Shown here in pieces: positions 37,183 to 46,046 of a stretch of 64,000 nucleotides of DNA. Where the stretch lies: positions 1 to 64,000 of the forward strand of contig QKIH01000025.1 of the NCBI GenBank assembly GCA_003249645.1, in the 5' to 3' direction. The notes beneath the pieces were generated by a model. It did no database searches, was not told the origin of the DNA, and saw nothing but the letters and a program-made list of their open reading frames with translations. A program made the position numbers and the translations under genes. The DNA comes from Desulfobulbaceae bacterium. Lineage in GTDB: Bacteria; Desulfobacterota; Desulfobulbia; Desulfobulbales; Desulfocapsaceae. The stretch's first letter is position 1; the number at the start of each line of letters is the position of its first letter.

Positions 37183-37413
37183 ATGATTTTTCAAGTTATG
37201 GGTCCAGGCTGTACAAAATGTAACCAGGTCGCCGAAAATGCTAAAACTGCAGCGAATGATCTGGGTCTTGAATATGAAGTTGTAAAGATCACGGACTTCA
37301 ATGAAATGATGAAGTTCGGTGTTATGATGACACCGGCACTTGCTATTGACGGCACAGTTAAGGCCGTCGGCAAGGTTCCGACTGTTGATGAAATTAAAGC
37401 AATGCTCAGCTAA
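37183..37413 (+). CDS. Small thioredoxin-like redox-active disulfide protein
   Basis: 76 aa, thioredoxin/glutaredoxin-like fold of the archaeal MTH895 type: active site CTKC (residues 10-13) and the cis-Pro motif MMTPALAIDG. It starts 18 bases after the permease gene. These small disulfide proteins are common partners of DUF318 permeases and may reduce the substrate or the permease thiols, or hand over a metalloid. It has no signal peptide, so it acts in the cytoplasm. Confidence 0.9.
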   Translation: MIFQVMGPGCTKCNQVAENAKTAANDLGLEYEVVKITDFNEMMKFGVMMTPALAIDGTVKAVGKVPTVDEIKAMLS

Positions 37414-37435
37414 CCAACTACCAGGGAGAACAGGC

Positions 37436-37822
37436 ATGAGTACAGAACAAACAAGCTGCAGTTGTTCATGCGGCAGCAGCAGCGTTCTCAATTTGATCTT
37501 TTCCTGCTCGGGTGCAGCTGATGTCGGAGAGCTTGCAGACCGGTCTGCCCGTAAGCTCAGTCGGGATGGTGTCGGCAAAATGTCCTGCCTTTCGGGAATT
37601 GGCGGCAATGTGAGCGGAATTGTCAAGACCGCTGAGGCAGCGACATCGATTCTTGCCATAGACGGATGCCCGCTCGAATGCGCTAAAAAAACTCTTGAAG
37701 CTGCCGGGATCACGCGATTTAACTATCTAAAACTGAGTGATCTTAACTTTGAAAAGGGAAACACTGATGTCAATGCAGCTGCCATTGATAAAGTAACGAA
37801 TCTGGCGAAAAACTTCTTTTAA
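37436..37822 (+). CDS. DGC-domain (putative zinc-binding) protein
   Basis: 128 aa from the ATG at 37436 (AGGGAG upstream; an earlier in-frame start overlaps the thioredoxin gene). The Cys-rich head CSCSCGSS is followed by LIFSCSGAADVGELADRSAR, MSCLSGIGG and AIDGCPLECAKKTLEAAG, matching the DGC family of small putative zinc-binding proteins that accompany arsR/permease genes. Role unknown; probably binds soft metals or metalloids through its cysteines. Last gene of the operon; a terminator lies 120 bases downstream. Confidence 0.85.
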   Translation: MSTEQTSCSCSCGSSSVLNLIFSCSGAADVGELADRSARKLSRDGVGKMSCLSGIGGNVSGIVKTAEAATSILAIDGCPLECAKKTLEAAGITRFNYLKLSDLNFEKGNTDVNAAAIDKVTNLAKNFF

Positions 37823-37941
37823 TAACAGAAAAAATAACAAAACGTCGTTTTTATAAGCGCGACCACTCAGCGTGATTCATTGCCGGTGGAATCTGACAGG
37901 AAGACAAGGTCATTATTGTTCTGGCAACAGACTACAGGACG

Positions 37942-37980
37942 AACCGGGGTCCTCTCTTATGAGACCCCGGTTGTCTTTTA
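37942..37980 (+). terminator. Intrinsic terminator shared between the two ars modules
   Basis: Inverted repeat AACCGGGGTC (37942-37951) and GACCCCGGTT (37963-37972) with an 11-base loop, followed by TGTCTTTTA. It lies between the rightward DGC gene and the converging arsC gene and ends the rightward operon. Confidence 0.8.
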
Positions 37981-38001
37981 TGGATCATAAGACTGACCTG
38001 A

Positions 38002-38460
38002 TCAGCTCTTGTGCTCTTTTTCTGCCAGAGCCGGAAAAGCAGCAGGAAGGCTCATTATAAAATCTCTGATCTCATCTCTTACCCTGCGGTATGCTGCAAG
38101 ACGTTCCTGCTCTGTCTCCGCCTGGGCCGCCAGTTTTGGCGGATCATCAAAGCCCACGTGGATTTTTCTTCCCGGGAAGAACGGGCAGGTTTCATTCGCA
38201 TGGCCGCATAGTGTAACAACCCAGTCAAATCTGTCTATCGACAACTCTGTCAGCAGCTGAGACTGCTGGGCTGAAATATCAACGCCTGATTCGCCCATCA
38301 CCTTCAGGGCATACGGATTGATGCCGTGTTTTTCAATACCGGCTGAATACGCTTCTATCTCATCACTCTTCAGTTTTTTTGCCCAGCCTTCCGCCATCTG
38401 GCTTCTGCACGAGTTACCCGTGCAAAGAAAGAGCACCTTCAGTTTTTCTGCTTTGGTCAT
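38002..38460 (-). CDS. arsC: Arsenate reductase, thioredoxin-coupled low-molecular-weight phosphatase type
   Basis: 152 aa from the ATG at 38460 (the frame also opens with GTG at 38472, but GTGAGG there serves as the ribosome binding site). Catalytic P-loop [16 protein letters not shown] (CX5R), the redox Cys pair in [16 protein letters not shown], and DDPPK with the general acid Asp. It reduces arsenate to arsenite for efflux. Third gene of the leftward arsR-acr3-arsC operon. Confidence 0.93.
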   Translation of the reverse strand: MTKAEKLKVLFLCTGNSCRSQMAEGWAKKLKSDEIEAYSAGIEKHGINPYALKVMGESGVDISAQQSQLLTELSIDRFDWVVTLCGHANETCPFFPGRKIHVGFDDPPKLAAQAETEQERLAAYRRVRDEIRDFIMSLPAAFPALAEKEHKS

Positions 38461-38531
38461 GTTCATCCTCACTTCATGTCAACGTGTTCAGTTCAGCCGT
38501 CTGGTAAGATGCCTGAAATTCTATTTAATGA

Positions 38532-39626
38532 CTATTTTTCAGCATGCTCCTTCAGATGGAAATGGCATACCCTGGATAAGGTTTTCTGCTCATAGGGGAA
38601 ATATTTTTTCTTATACCTCAAGGCAACATTAACCAGGGCAATAAGCACCGGAACCTCTACCAGCGGTCCGATAACTGCGGCAAATGCTACGCCGCTGTTA
38701 ATACCGAACACTGCAATAGCAACAGCAATGGCAAGCTCGAAATTGTTGGAGGCAGCCGTAAAACTCAAGGTTACAGTCTGCTCATAGGTTGCACCGACCT
38801 TCATGGAGAGGAAAAACGAAACGATAAACATCACCAGAAAGTAGATGGTCAGCGGTACGGCTATCCGCAATACATCAAGCGGAAGCTGCACGATGTATTC
38901 GCCTTTAAGAGAGAACATGACCAGAATGGTAAAAAGCAGAAAAATCAGGGTAATCGGGCTGATCTTCGGGATAAACACCTGGTCATACCACTCACGGCCT
39001 TTTAAACGAATCCCTACAAGCCTTGTAAACATTCCAGCCAGAAAGGGGATGCCAAGATAGATGAAAACCGATTTGGCAATATCCTTGATCGAGACATCGA
39101 CAACCGCTCCGTCAAGACCAAACCAAGCCGGAATAATCGTTATGAAAAGCCATGCATAAAAAGAAAAAAACAGGACCTGAAAGATGGAGTTAAAAGCGAC
39201 CAGTCCAGCGCAATACTCAGAATCGCCATCCGCCAGTTCATTCCAGACAATGACCATGGCTATACACCGGGCAAGTCCAATCAGAATGAGTCCAACCATG
39301 TATTCATGGTGACCCGAGAGAAAGGCAATAGCCAGAAAAAACATCAATACAGGTCCGATGACCCAGTTTTGCACGAGAGAGAGCGCCAGCACCCTGAAAT
39401 TTTTAAAAACCTGACCAAGCTCCTCATATTTTACCTTTGCCAGAGGCGGATACATCATCATTATCAGCCCGATGGCTATTGGAATATTGGTTGTACCCAC
39501 CTGAAAGGTATTGATCAGCTTCTGGACAGCAGGATAGAGATAACCCGTCATAACACCGACAAACATTGCAAGAAAGATCCACAGGGTCAGATAGCGATCT
39601 AGAAAAGAAAGTCGTTTAGATTCCAT
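38532..39626 (-). CDS. acr3: ACR3-family arsenite efflux permease
   Basis: 364 aa, ten membrane helices. Family signatures are [15 protein letters not shown] at the C-terminus, [20 protein letters not shown] and the conserved Cys in [20 protein letters not shown], the thiolate that handles As(III). It exports arsenite using the proton-motive force. It lies 35 bases after its ArsR gene and 71 bases before arsC. Confidence 0.93.
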   Translation of the reverse strand: MESKRLSFLDRYLTLWIFLAMFVGVMTGYLYPAVQKLINTFQVGTTNIPIAIGLIMMMYPPLAKVKYEELGQVFKNFRVLALSLVQNWVIGPVLMFFLAIAFLSGHHEYMVGLILIGLARCIAMVIVWNELADGDSEYCAGLVAFNSIFQVLFFSFYAWLFITIIPAWFGLDGAVVDVSIKDIAKSVFIYLGIPFLAGMFTRLVGIRLKGREWYDQVFIPKISPITLIFLLFTILVMFSLKGEYIVQLPLDVLRIAVPLTIYFLVMFIVSFFLSMKVGATYEQTVTLSFTAASNNFELAIAVAIAVFGINSGVAFAAVIGPLVEVPVLIALVNVALRYKKKYFPYEQKTLSRVCHFHLKEHAEK

Positions 39627-39661
39627 AGATTGTACTTTTAAGTCCTCAGCTAATGTTTTTA

Positions 39662-40018
39662 TTATTGATTGCAGGCATCGGTCTTCTTTTCGGCAAGATG
39701 CTGCGCCATCATTTCATAATCTCTCTGCAACTCGGGAATACATGATATATGAGCAAGAACATGGGAGATAATCTCCTCGGTCTGCGGAGTAGGTCTGAGC
39801 CTATAATACATCCATTTTTTCTTTCGCCTGGACTCAAGCCAGCCCGAATTGCGCAAATATGCCAGATGTCTTGATGCCGTTGATTGCGGGAGCTTCAGCA
39901 CAGTCATAATATCACAGACGCAAAGTTCACCATGACGCAGAACGCCCAGGAGACGAAGCCTCGTTGGATCACTGGCCCCTTTGTAAAATTCAGCGGCTAT
40001 ATTCAAGGTTGAAATCAT
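39662..40018 (-). CDS. arsR: Second ArsR-family repressor
   Basis: 118 aa. HTH helices [20 protein letters not shown] and wing [11 protein letters not shown]; the metalloid site ELCVCDI matches classical ArsR. It leads the operon with acr3 and arsC. Upstream (40060-40090) AT-rich repeats ATATTCAGATATGCGGATAT could be its operator. It is clearly diverged from the first ArsR of the window, so the two modules probably answer to different signals. Confidence 0.92.
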   Translation of the reverse strand: MISTLNIAAEFYKGASDPTRLRLLGVLRHGELCVCDIMTVLKLPQSTASRHLAYLRNSGWLESRRKKKWMYYRLRPTPQTEEIISHVLAHISCIPELQRDYEMMAQHLAEKKTDACNQ

Positions 40019-40461
40019 TAGGCAGACTCATCAAGCATGTGTTGTACAAACGTCTAACCAACATATTCAGATATGCGGATATATTAAACCGAACAGACAA
40101 TCGTGATGCAACAATTATACGTACTATCACGCAATATTAACGCGTTCAAAACAATAATAGAATAGTATCCGAACAATCAACCCGGCCTGAGCTATCCGGA
40201 AGGCTGACTAAAAAACAGTAGGACATACCTCAGCAACAGATAACAGTCGTCGGGTATCTTCCTTCCCATCAGAATCCTGATCAGGGCTCCATGACACTGT
40301 TACAGCGTTAATCCGGTATATCTGAAGGTATTGAAGTGAAAAGCAAAGATGAAAAGATCTGCAGGTATTTTGGGGCGGCCAGGCTTTTCGGACGTCCGTC
40401 GACAAAAATACAATCCTGCAGCTCCGGCGCTAACTTTTTGTGGCAATTCTGTAACTGACGA
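40019..40461. other. Interval between the arsR-acr3-arsC operon and the LysR gene
   Basis: No gene is seen. The arsR2 promoter and operator lie at the left end (about 40040-40100, AT-rich partial repeats). Two short minus-strand frames (40208-40499) are open but lack ribosome binding sites and motifs. No terminator hairpin could be assigned to the LysR gene. Confidence 0.4.
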
Positions 40462-41391
40462 CTAACGGCATCCGCTCTCGAACCGGGTCTTATCAACATC
40501 CAAAATTATATCGATGAGCCTTTGATCCAATTGCGACAATTCGCGTTTTTTCAAATACGTTATGCCATAATCGCTGTGAATTGAAGGAACATCAATCGGT
40601 ACCATAGCCAAGATGCCCTGGTCGATCTCGGACTTGATTGAGCCTTCGTTCCCTATGCCGATACAGTCACTGGCCGCAATGACTTTTTTCTGAAGAGCGA
40701 AAGAAATGCAGCTAATACGCGGTCTGAAGGTATTCCCTTCAATATCTCCGAAACGAGAGCTGGCCGGGAATTTATCAGCAATTCTTGGAACCTGCAGTAT
40801 CCCCACATAAGGATAATGAAAAACATCATTAAGTTGAATTTTTTTGGCTTGCAGCAAGGGGTGACCGGATCGACAGAAAAAGCCGCCATAATCTTTTGAC
40901 CGTAAAGGGATTGTTTCAAGAATTCTCTCCCTTCCCATCAGGCTCTTTTCTCCGATGAAAAAATCCATCGTCCGGTCATACAGCTCATTGACAAACTCGA
41001 ACCAGCTGCAGGTAATAACTTTAACATGAACTAAAGGTAATTCTTTGCTTACTCGAGCCAGAATATCTGCAAGGAACAGTTCTTCAGGATATGTTCCGAC
41101 CCCGAGGGTTATCTCGCCTGTAACCGTTCCCTGTTCTTCGGCGGCCTGCATCTCGAGCTTATTCAGTTCGAACAAGACCATCTTCGCCTGCTTGAGAAAT
41201 TTTTCACCAGCAGGCGTCGGAACAACCATATTTTTTGAACGCACAAAAACAGAAGAGCCGAGATGACGCTCAAGCTTCTGCATATTGCGTGACAGGGTCG
41301 GCTGACTGACACCGAGTTCTTTGGCAGCTCTTGTGAAGTTGCCTACCGTAGCCAAGATAAGAGCATGTTCTAGTAATTGAATATCTATCAT
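40462..41391 (-). CDS. LysR-family transcription regulator
   Basis: 309 aa. N-terminal winged HTH: ALILATVGNFTRAAKELGVS, QPTLSRNMQKLERHLGSSVF and VVPTPAGEKFLKQA are textbook LysR. The C-terminal periplasmic-binding-protein fold (about 95-300) begins GEITLGVGTYPEELF. The inducer and targets are unknown; no divergent neighbour lies within 245 bases, so it may act at a distance or on itself. Confidence 0.92.
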   Translation of the reverse strand: MIDIQLLEHALILATVGNFTRAAKELGVSQPTLSRNMQKLERHLGSSVFVRSKNMVVPTPAGEKFLKQAKMVLFELNKLEMQAAEEQGTVTGEITLGVGTYPEELFLADILARVSKELPLVHVKVITCSWFEFVNELYDRTMDFFIGEKSLMGRERILETIPLRSKDYGGFFCRSGHPLLQAKKIQLNDVFHYPYVGILQVPRIADKFPASSRFGDIEGNTFRPRISCISFALQKKVIAASDCIGIGNEGSIKSEIDQGILAMVPIDVPSIHSDYGITYLKKRELSQLDQRLIDIILDVDKTRFESGCR

Positions 41392-41636
41392 GCAGATAAT
41401 GTATCACAATTATTCAAACAGCGCATCGAACAAATTTAAAAAGTGTAATAATTCAGCAAATTTTCAATTAGCCATTACCTGACTCGTTACTGTCAAAATT
41501 GCCTCACAGGTTGACACAACCGCAACAGCCTATCATTTAACAACCTGTTATTACTTACAATTATTCGTATCCGTGTCATATATTTTCAGCTCGTCAATAC
41601 CCTCTCCTGCAATTGATTACCGCTTATATCCAGTTA

Positions 41637-42740
41637 TTACACTGGCGATAACGGAAGTGTAAAACTAACCACAGTGCCCTTCCCCGGTCTGCTTTTCAAT
41701 TGTATTCTGCCGTCATGGGATTCTATTATGTTTTTGACAATGGCAAGTCCAAGCCCGGTTCCCGGAATATTGGTCCCCGGTCCTCTGAAAAAGGGTGTAA
41801 AGATCTCTTTCACTACTTCTGAAGAAATTCCTATACCATGGTCTGCAACAGAACAGCGGCATCTGGCACCTGAAGAACTCACCTTTATAATAATCTCACC
41901 GCCTTTTTTGGAATATTTAAGGCTGTTTTCTATGATATTGGCAAGAACCCGGTTGAGCATCGCATCATCTCCCCACGGATGCCTGTTGCAGCTCAACCGT
42001 ATCCGCAGTGAAAATCGAATATTCCTCTGCTCTGCTTCGACTTTAAACATATCAATTGCAGAAGAGACAGCAGACACCAGATCATACGGCTTTTTCAGAA
42101 GAACAGTATGCGATGAATCAGCCTTGGTAAAGACCAGGAAGTCTTCGGCAAACTGTGCAATTTTCTGCAGTCCTGACTGGATTGTCTGCAGATATTTTTT
42201 CTGCTGGTCTGATATCGGACCAACTTGCCCGGTAAACAGTCGACGAGCCAGTTGCAGGGAAGCATTGGCCGGATTTTTAATATCATGTGCCAGCATGGCA
42301 AGCAGCAGTTTTCGCTCCGTTTCTATTTTAAGACGTCTGGAAACATCACTGAAGACGTGGCATGTGAACGAGGAAGCACCACTATCATTAATCAGCGAAA
42401 ACGATGTCATCGAAACAATGATCGTCTTTCCACTCTTTTGAGTAAAAACAATCTCTGATTCGCCAACCTCATTTAGGCCAGTGGTGTGAAAATCGCCGAA
42501 CAGCTCTGTCACCGCTCTGCCAACCACATCTGTTTTGCTATAGCCCGTAATTCTCTCAGCGGCCTGATTGAACTCGAACACCTGCCCCTTATTGTCTGCC
42601 AGCATATACCCCAGAGGAATATTCTTTTTTATCATTTCCTGAACATCGCTCTGTGTGATTAAGCCCTTCATTCTGTCCCTCACCGGCTGTTCCTGCGGAA
42701 TAAAACGCATACCGAAATCAGTCTTATGATATACAGTCAA
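41637..42740 (-). CDS. Soluble PAS-domain sensor histidine kinase
   Basis: 367 aa, no membrane helix. PAS domain about 30-140 (GYMLADNKGQVFEFNQAAER), HisKA with LAMLAHDIKNPANASLQLAR (phospho-His152), and HATPase with RVLANIIENSLKYSKKGGEI, ADHGIGISSE and GTGLGLAIVKNII. The frame opens at a TTG whose TTGA overlaps the stop of the NtrC-type gene; ATG codons at residues 11 or 24 are alternative starts. It probably feeds the same NtrC-type regulator from a cytoplasmic signal. Confidence 0.88.
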   Translation of the reverse strand: MTVYHKTDFGMRFIPQEQPVRDRMKGLITQSDVQEMIKKNIPLGYMLADNKGQVFEFNQAAERITGYSKTDVVGRAVTELFGDFHTTGLNEVGESEIVFTQKSGKTIIVSMTSFSLINDSGASSFTCHVFSDVSRRLKIETERKLLLAMLAHDIKNPANASLQLARRLFTGQVGPISDQQKKYLQTIQSGLQKIAQFAEDFLVFTKADSSHTVLLKKPYDLVSAVSSAIDMFKVEAEQRNIRFSLRIRLSCNRHPWGDDAMLNRVLANIIENSLKYSKKGGEIIIKVSSSGARCRCSVADHGIGISSEVVKEIFTPFFRGPGTNIPGTGLGLAIVKNIIESHDGRIQLKSRPGKGTVVSFTLPLSPV

Positions 42741-44200
42741 TTAACGATATATGACATATTCTTCTCCCCTTCATTGTCACCCTTCAAGCTGCCGGATAGG
42801 CCGAACTTATCTATTCTGGCATGTAAGGTCGGCCTTGAGATGCCAAGCAATTTCGCTGCCTGCGTTCTATTGCCGCCGCAGATATTGAGGGCCTCCTGAA
42901 CCAGCAGCGACGAGACCATGTCTATGCATTGGTCAAAGAGGTCTGCTGATTGTGCAGTGACAAGTTCATGATGAATCCATGCCCTGACAGATGATTCCGA
43001 ACCGCTGCTCTCGACTGCGGCATTATCCGGCTTACGTTCTTCCGACAAGCTGATATCCTCTGGCTGCAGGGGATTACCCCGATTAAAAATCATCGATTTT
43101 TTCAGGGTATTCATCAGTTCACGGATATTTCCCGGCCACCTGTAGGTGGTGAGCATAGTCTGTGTTGAGTCGAGCAGACCCGGATTTTTCACCCCCAGCT
43201 CATCAGCAAGCCTTGCCATCAGATAATGGCAGAGCAAAGGGATATCCTCTTTTCGCTCACGAAGAGGAGGCATCGAAAGTGTCACCACACGAAGCCTGTA
43301 ATAGAGATCTTCACGAAAGGCACCTTCTGCCACAGCAGTCTCAAGATCACGGTTTGTTGCAGCAATGATCCTGACATCAACTTCTATCGACTCTTTGCCG
43401 CCGATCCGCTCAATAGTGTTTTCCTGCAGAAGACGAAGAAATTTCGCCTGCAGAGAAAGTGGGAGATCCCCTATTTCATCAAGAAAAACAGTCCCTCCCC
43501 TGGCCTGCTCAATTTTGCCGACTTTTCTATGGACGGCGCCGGTAAAGGCGCCTTTTTCGTATCCGAACAACTCACTTTCAAGAAGCGTTTCCGGAATCGC
43601 GACACAATTAATTATTGTGTATGGTCTATCCGTGCGTGCCGAATGATTATAGACCGCCCTTGCCGCAAGCTCTTTACCTGTGCCGGATTCGCCCCTGATA
43701 AGCACTGTTGCGTCGGTAGATGCCACCCTGCCTATGGCCTTGTAAATTTCAAGCATGCTGGTACTCTTGCCAACCAGCGCTTCACGTGAAGTCAGATTCT
43801 CCTCATCCGGATTCATTTCAACCGGCTTGGACATACAGTGCCCTGCCTTGATTGCCTTTTCGACCAGAACAAGCATTTCCTCAACATCAAAAGGCTTGTA
43901 AATATAATCATACGCCCCTTTCTGGATAGCGCTGATGGCAGTTTCGGTCGTTCCATAAGCGGTGATGATTATCACCGGAATTTTTGGGCAGGATCTATGG
44001 ATTCGCTCAAACACCTCAAGTCCGCTCATATCCGGCAGCCGGATATCAAGGATGACCAGATCGGGCCGGTTCCTTTCCACCAAGACGATACCCTCGAGCC
44101 CGGTATGGGCGGCAACGGTTGTATAATCTTCCTGGCGCAGAATTTTTAAAAAGCTTGTGCAGAGCTGTTTATCATCGTCTATCAGTATCACCAGTGACAT
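42737..44200 (-). CDS. NtrC-family sigma-54-dependent response regulator
   Basis: 487 aa from the ATG at 44200 (AAGGGGG upstream; an ATG two codons earlier is weaker). Receiver (about 1-118) with Asp52 in VILDIRLPDMSG; AAA+ domain (about 148-380) with Walker A GESGTGKE, the sigma-54 contact loop GAFTGA, and RWPGNIRELMNTLKKSM; Fis-type HTH at the C-terminus (RTQAAKLLGISRPTLHARID). It activates sigma-54 promoters when phosphorylated. The start overlaps the upstream kinase gene by 29 bases. A tail of about 17 residues after the HTH is unusual. Confidence 0.93.
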   Translation of the reverse strand: MSLVILIDDDKQLCTSFLKILRQEDYTTVAAHTGLEGIVLVERNRPDLVILDIRLPDMSGLEVFERIHRSCPKIPVIIITAYGTTETAISAIQKGAYDYIYKPFDVEEMLVLVEKAIKAGHCMSKPVEMNPDEENLTSREALVGKSTSMLEIYKAIGRVASTDATVLIRGESGTGKELAARAVYNHSARTDRPYTIINCVAIPETLLESELFGYEKGAFTGAVHRKVGKIEQARGGTVFLDEIGDLPLSLQAKFLRLLQENTIERIGGKESIEVDVRIIAATNRDLETAVAEGAFREDLYYRLRVVTLSMPPLRERKEDIPLLCHYLMARLADELGVKNPGLLDSTQTMLTTYRWPGNIRELMNTLKKSMIFNRGNPLQPEDISLSEERKPDNAAVESSGSESSVRAWIHHELVTAQSADLFDQCIDMVSSLLVQEALNICGGNRTQAAKLLGISRPTLHARIDKFGLSGSLKGDNEGEKNMSYIVN

Positions 44201-45674
44201 CACCATCCCCCTTAACAGGTAAGATTAAAACTATTGCAGTTGATCCAGCCGGAGCAGAAACAATTTTCATGGTGCCGCCATGTTCCTGCACAATTCGTTT
44301 TACTATACTCAAACCAAGCCCCGAGCCTTCTTCCTTGGTGGTAAAAAACGGTGCGGTAACCTTGTGAATGAGTTCCTCCGGGATGCCGGGACCGCTGTCG
44401 CGTATAATGATATGAACTACATCCCCAAGGGTACTATCCACTTCCCTGCAGCCCTTTATCTCTATTTTGCCGCCACCGTCTATTGCTTCGCACGAATTAG
44501 TGATCAGATTGACCAGCGCCTCTTTCATTCTGTCGGCATCAACCAGCAGCTGCGGCAGATCTTCCTCTTCACTGTAGGCCAATTCGACATCATAGCTTTT
44601 CAGACGAAACTCCAGCAGCACCCTTACTGAAGACATGATCTGTGAGAGGCTGATCTGATTAAGCAGCAGTTTCGGCGGCCTCGAAAATTCGAGGAAATTC
44701 TGCACAATCTTATCTATTCGCCCGATCTCATCTGAAATGACCTTGAAATCGTCGCGCTGGTCTTCATTTAAATCAAGAGAACGATTCAGGGAAAACATAC
44801 GCATCTTAATTGAGGTAAACGGATTCCTGATGGTATGAGCAACGCCTGCGGCCAGTTCGCCAACCATTGCCATGCGTTCAGCATGCTGGAGATGCTTGCG
44901 GCTTTTCTCAAGTTCTCCGGATGTCTCATCAAAAACCCTCATGATACCCTTCAGTGACTGACTGAGTGAATCAACCTCATTTCTTGAACTGTCGAGCACT
45001 GAACCACCGGTCTGAAGCGCCAGACCTCGAATCGGAGAGAGAATATTTCGGTAAAGAATATAGAGAAGAAGCAGTGAGAATCCACCCCAGACTAAAAGGC
45101 CCAACGTCGCACTTGCCCGCAGACGTGTAGATCTTGTGATATTATCAAGCCGGAAACGTTCAATCAGCTGCCACTGGCTCTGACTGAAATTCTGGCAGCG
45201 GTCAAGCAGACTAAAAAACATATCACGCTGCTTTTCATGCAAAACTGAAATACTGGTTACAACAGAACGCTCTTTTTTAAGATATTCCTCAATAGCAGAG
45301 GTTCTGGCTGCCATATAGACGCTATACTGCTCAGCTATTTCTTTTACAGCCTCGAGCTGAGAAGGCGTATGTGCCAGATATGCAGCCTGATCTATATTCT
45401 GGAGAAACTTTTGTCTGTATTGTCCGAAAGAATCGAGCCATTTGATATCTCCATCAACAAGATAGTAGGTTAGAAAACCTTTCTGATTGGCCAAGGCAAG
45501 CTCCATATCACGGGCAAGCTTGTACAGCACTATTTCACTTTGAACAATATCCCTGTATTCATTATCAACCTGATAGGAATACCAGAAAATTGTAATTCCT
45601 CCCCCGAAGGTAACGATACTCATCGCTGCAACGGTAATGACTATCTTTGCCCGTAAACTCAGTGATAACTTCAT
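44172..45674 (-). CDS. Membrane sensor histidine kinase of NtrB/ZraS type
   Basis: 500 aa. Two membrane helices (about 12-33 and 185-208) enclose a helical, CHASE3-like four-helix sensor (DMELALANQKGFLTYYLVDG). A short HAMP-like linker leads to HisKA (AAGVAHTIRNPFTSIKMRMF, His near 278) and HATPase (NLITNSCEAIDGGGKIEI; GSGLGLSIVKRIV). Note HTIRNP, not the more usual HEIRNP. It is the first gene of a three-gene operon with an NtrC-type regulator and a second kinase; ribosome binding site GAGGAG. Confidence 0.92.
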   Translation of the reverse strand: MKLSLSLRAKIVITVAAMSIVTFGGGITIFWYSYQVDNEYRDIVQSEIVLYKLARDMELALANQKGFLTYYLVDGDIKWLDSFGQYRQKFLQNIDQAAYLAHTPSQLEAVKEIAEQYSVYMAARTSAIEEYLKKERSVVTSISVLHEKQRDMFFSLLDRCQNFSQSQWQLIERFRLDNITRSTRLRASATLGLLVWGGFSLLLLYILYRNILSPIRGLALQTGGSVLDSSRNEVDSLSQSLKGIMRVFDETSGELEKSRKHLQHAERMAMVGELAAGVAHTIRNPFTSIKMRMFSLNRSLDLNEDQRDDFKVISDEIGRIDKIVQNFLEFSRPPKLLLNQISLSQIMSSVRVLLEFRLKSYDVELAYSEEEDLPQLLVDADRMKEALVNLITNSCEAIDGGGKIEIKGCREVDSTLGDVVHIIIRDSGPGIPEELIHKVTAPFFTTKEEGSGLGLSIVKRIVQEHGGTMKIVSAPAGSTAIVLILPVKGDGDVTGDTDRR

Positions 45675-45730
45675 TGCACGCTCCTCACTTTGACCCGGCT
45701 TTTATTCTTGCACACAGGTACAAGACAATT

Positions 45731-45769
45731 CGATACACATGTATCGAGCATATAGATACATTTCGATAC
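45731..45769. repeat. Cluster of CGATAC/GTATCG half-sites upstream of the kinase operon
   Basis: CGATAC at 45731-45736, GTATCG at 45741-45746 (forming a palindrome with 4-base spacer), GATAC at 45755-45759 and CGATAC at 45764-45769, 57-95 bases upstream of the kinase start; another CGATAC occurs at 45851. Repeated inverted half-sites at this distance resemble an upstream activating sequence for the operon's own Fis-type NtrC regulator. No matching -24/-12 sequence was found, so the assignment is tentative. Confidence 0.4.
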
Positions 45770-45988
45770 TCTTTATTGCTAAAAAGCTCTATAAAATGCT
45801 CTATATTGGATATGTTCAAGATGCATACCAGTACAAAACAATATATTGAGCGATACACAAGAAGGGACAAGTGCCGCCAATATCCAGGGGCACGGCATCA
45901 ATTTTTTAGAACAGGCGATAAAATAAACTATGAATTGGGTGGGGAAAGACTGCCAATATTACATTGGAGAGGATATGGAGCAAAAAAA

Positions 45989-46025
45989 AATCCCCGTATG
46001 CGAGAACGCACACGGGGATTTTTTA
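45989..46025. terminator. Bidirectional-type terminator after the glutamine synthetase gene
   Basis: Arms TCCCCGTATGCG and CGCACACGGGGA with a 4-base loop (one mismatch), flanked by A9 on the left and T6 on the right. It ends the glnII transcript, 21 bases after its stop, and separates it from the kinase operon on the same strand. Confidence 0.9.
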
Positions 46026-46046
46026 AAGAACTGGCTAACTAGATTA

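Noticed and set aside
41674-42441. 255-codon plus-strand frame opposite the PAS kinase
   Set aside because: Antisense to HisKA and HATPase motifs; no recognisable domain.
43226-43789. 187-codon plus-strand frame opposite the NtrC-type regulator
   Set aside because: Antisense to the AAA+ domain motifs (GESGTGKE, GAFTGA); shadow.
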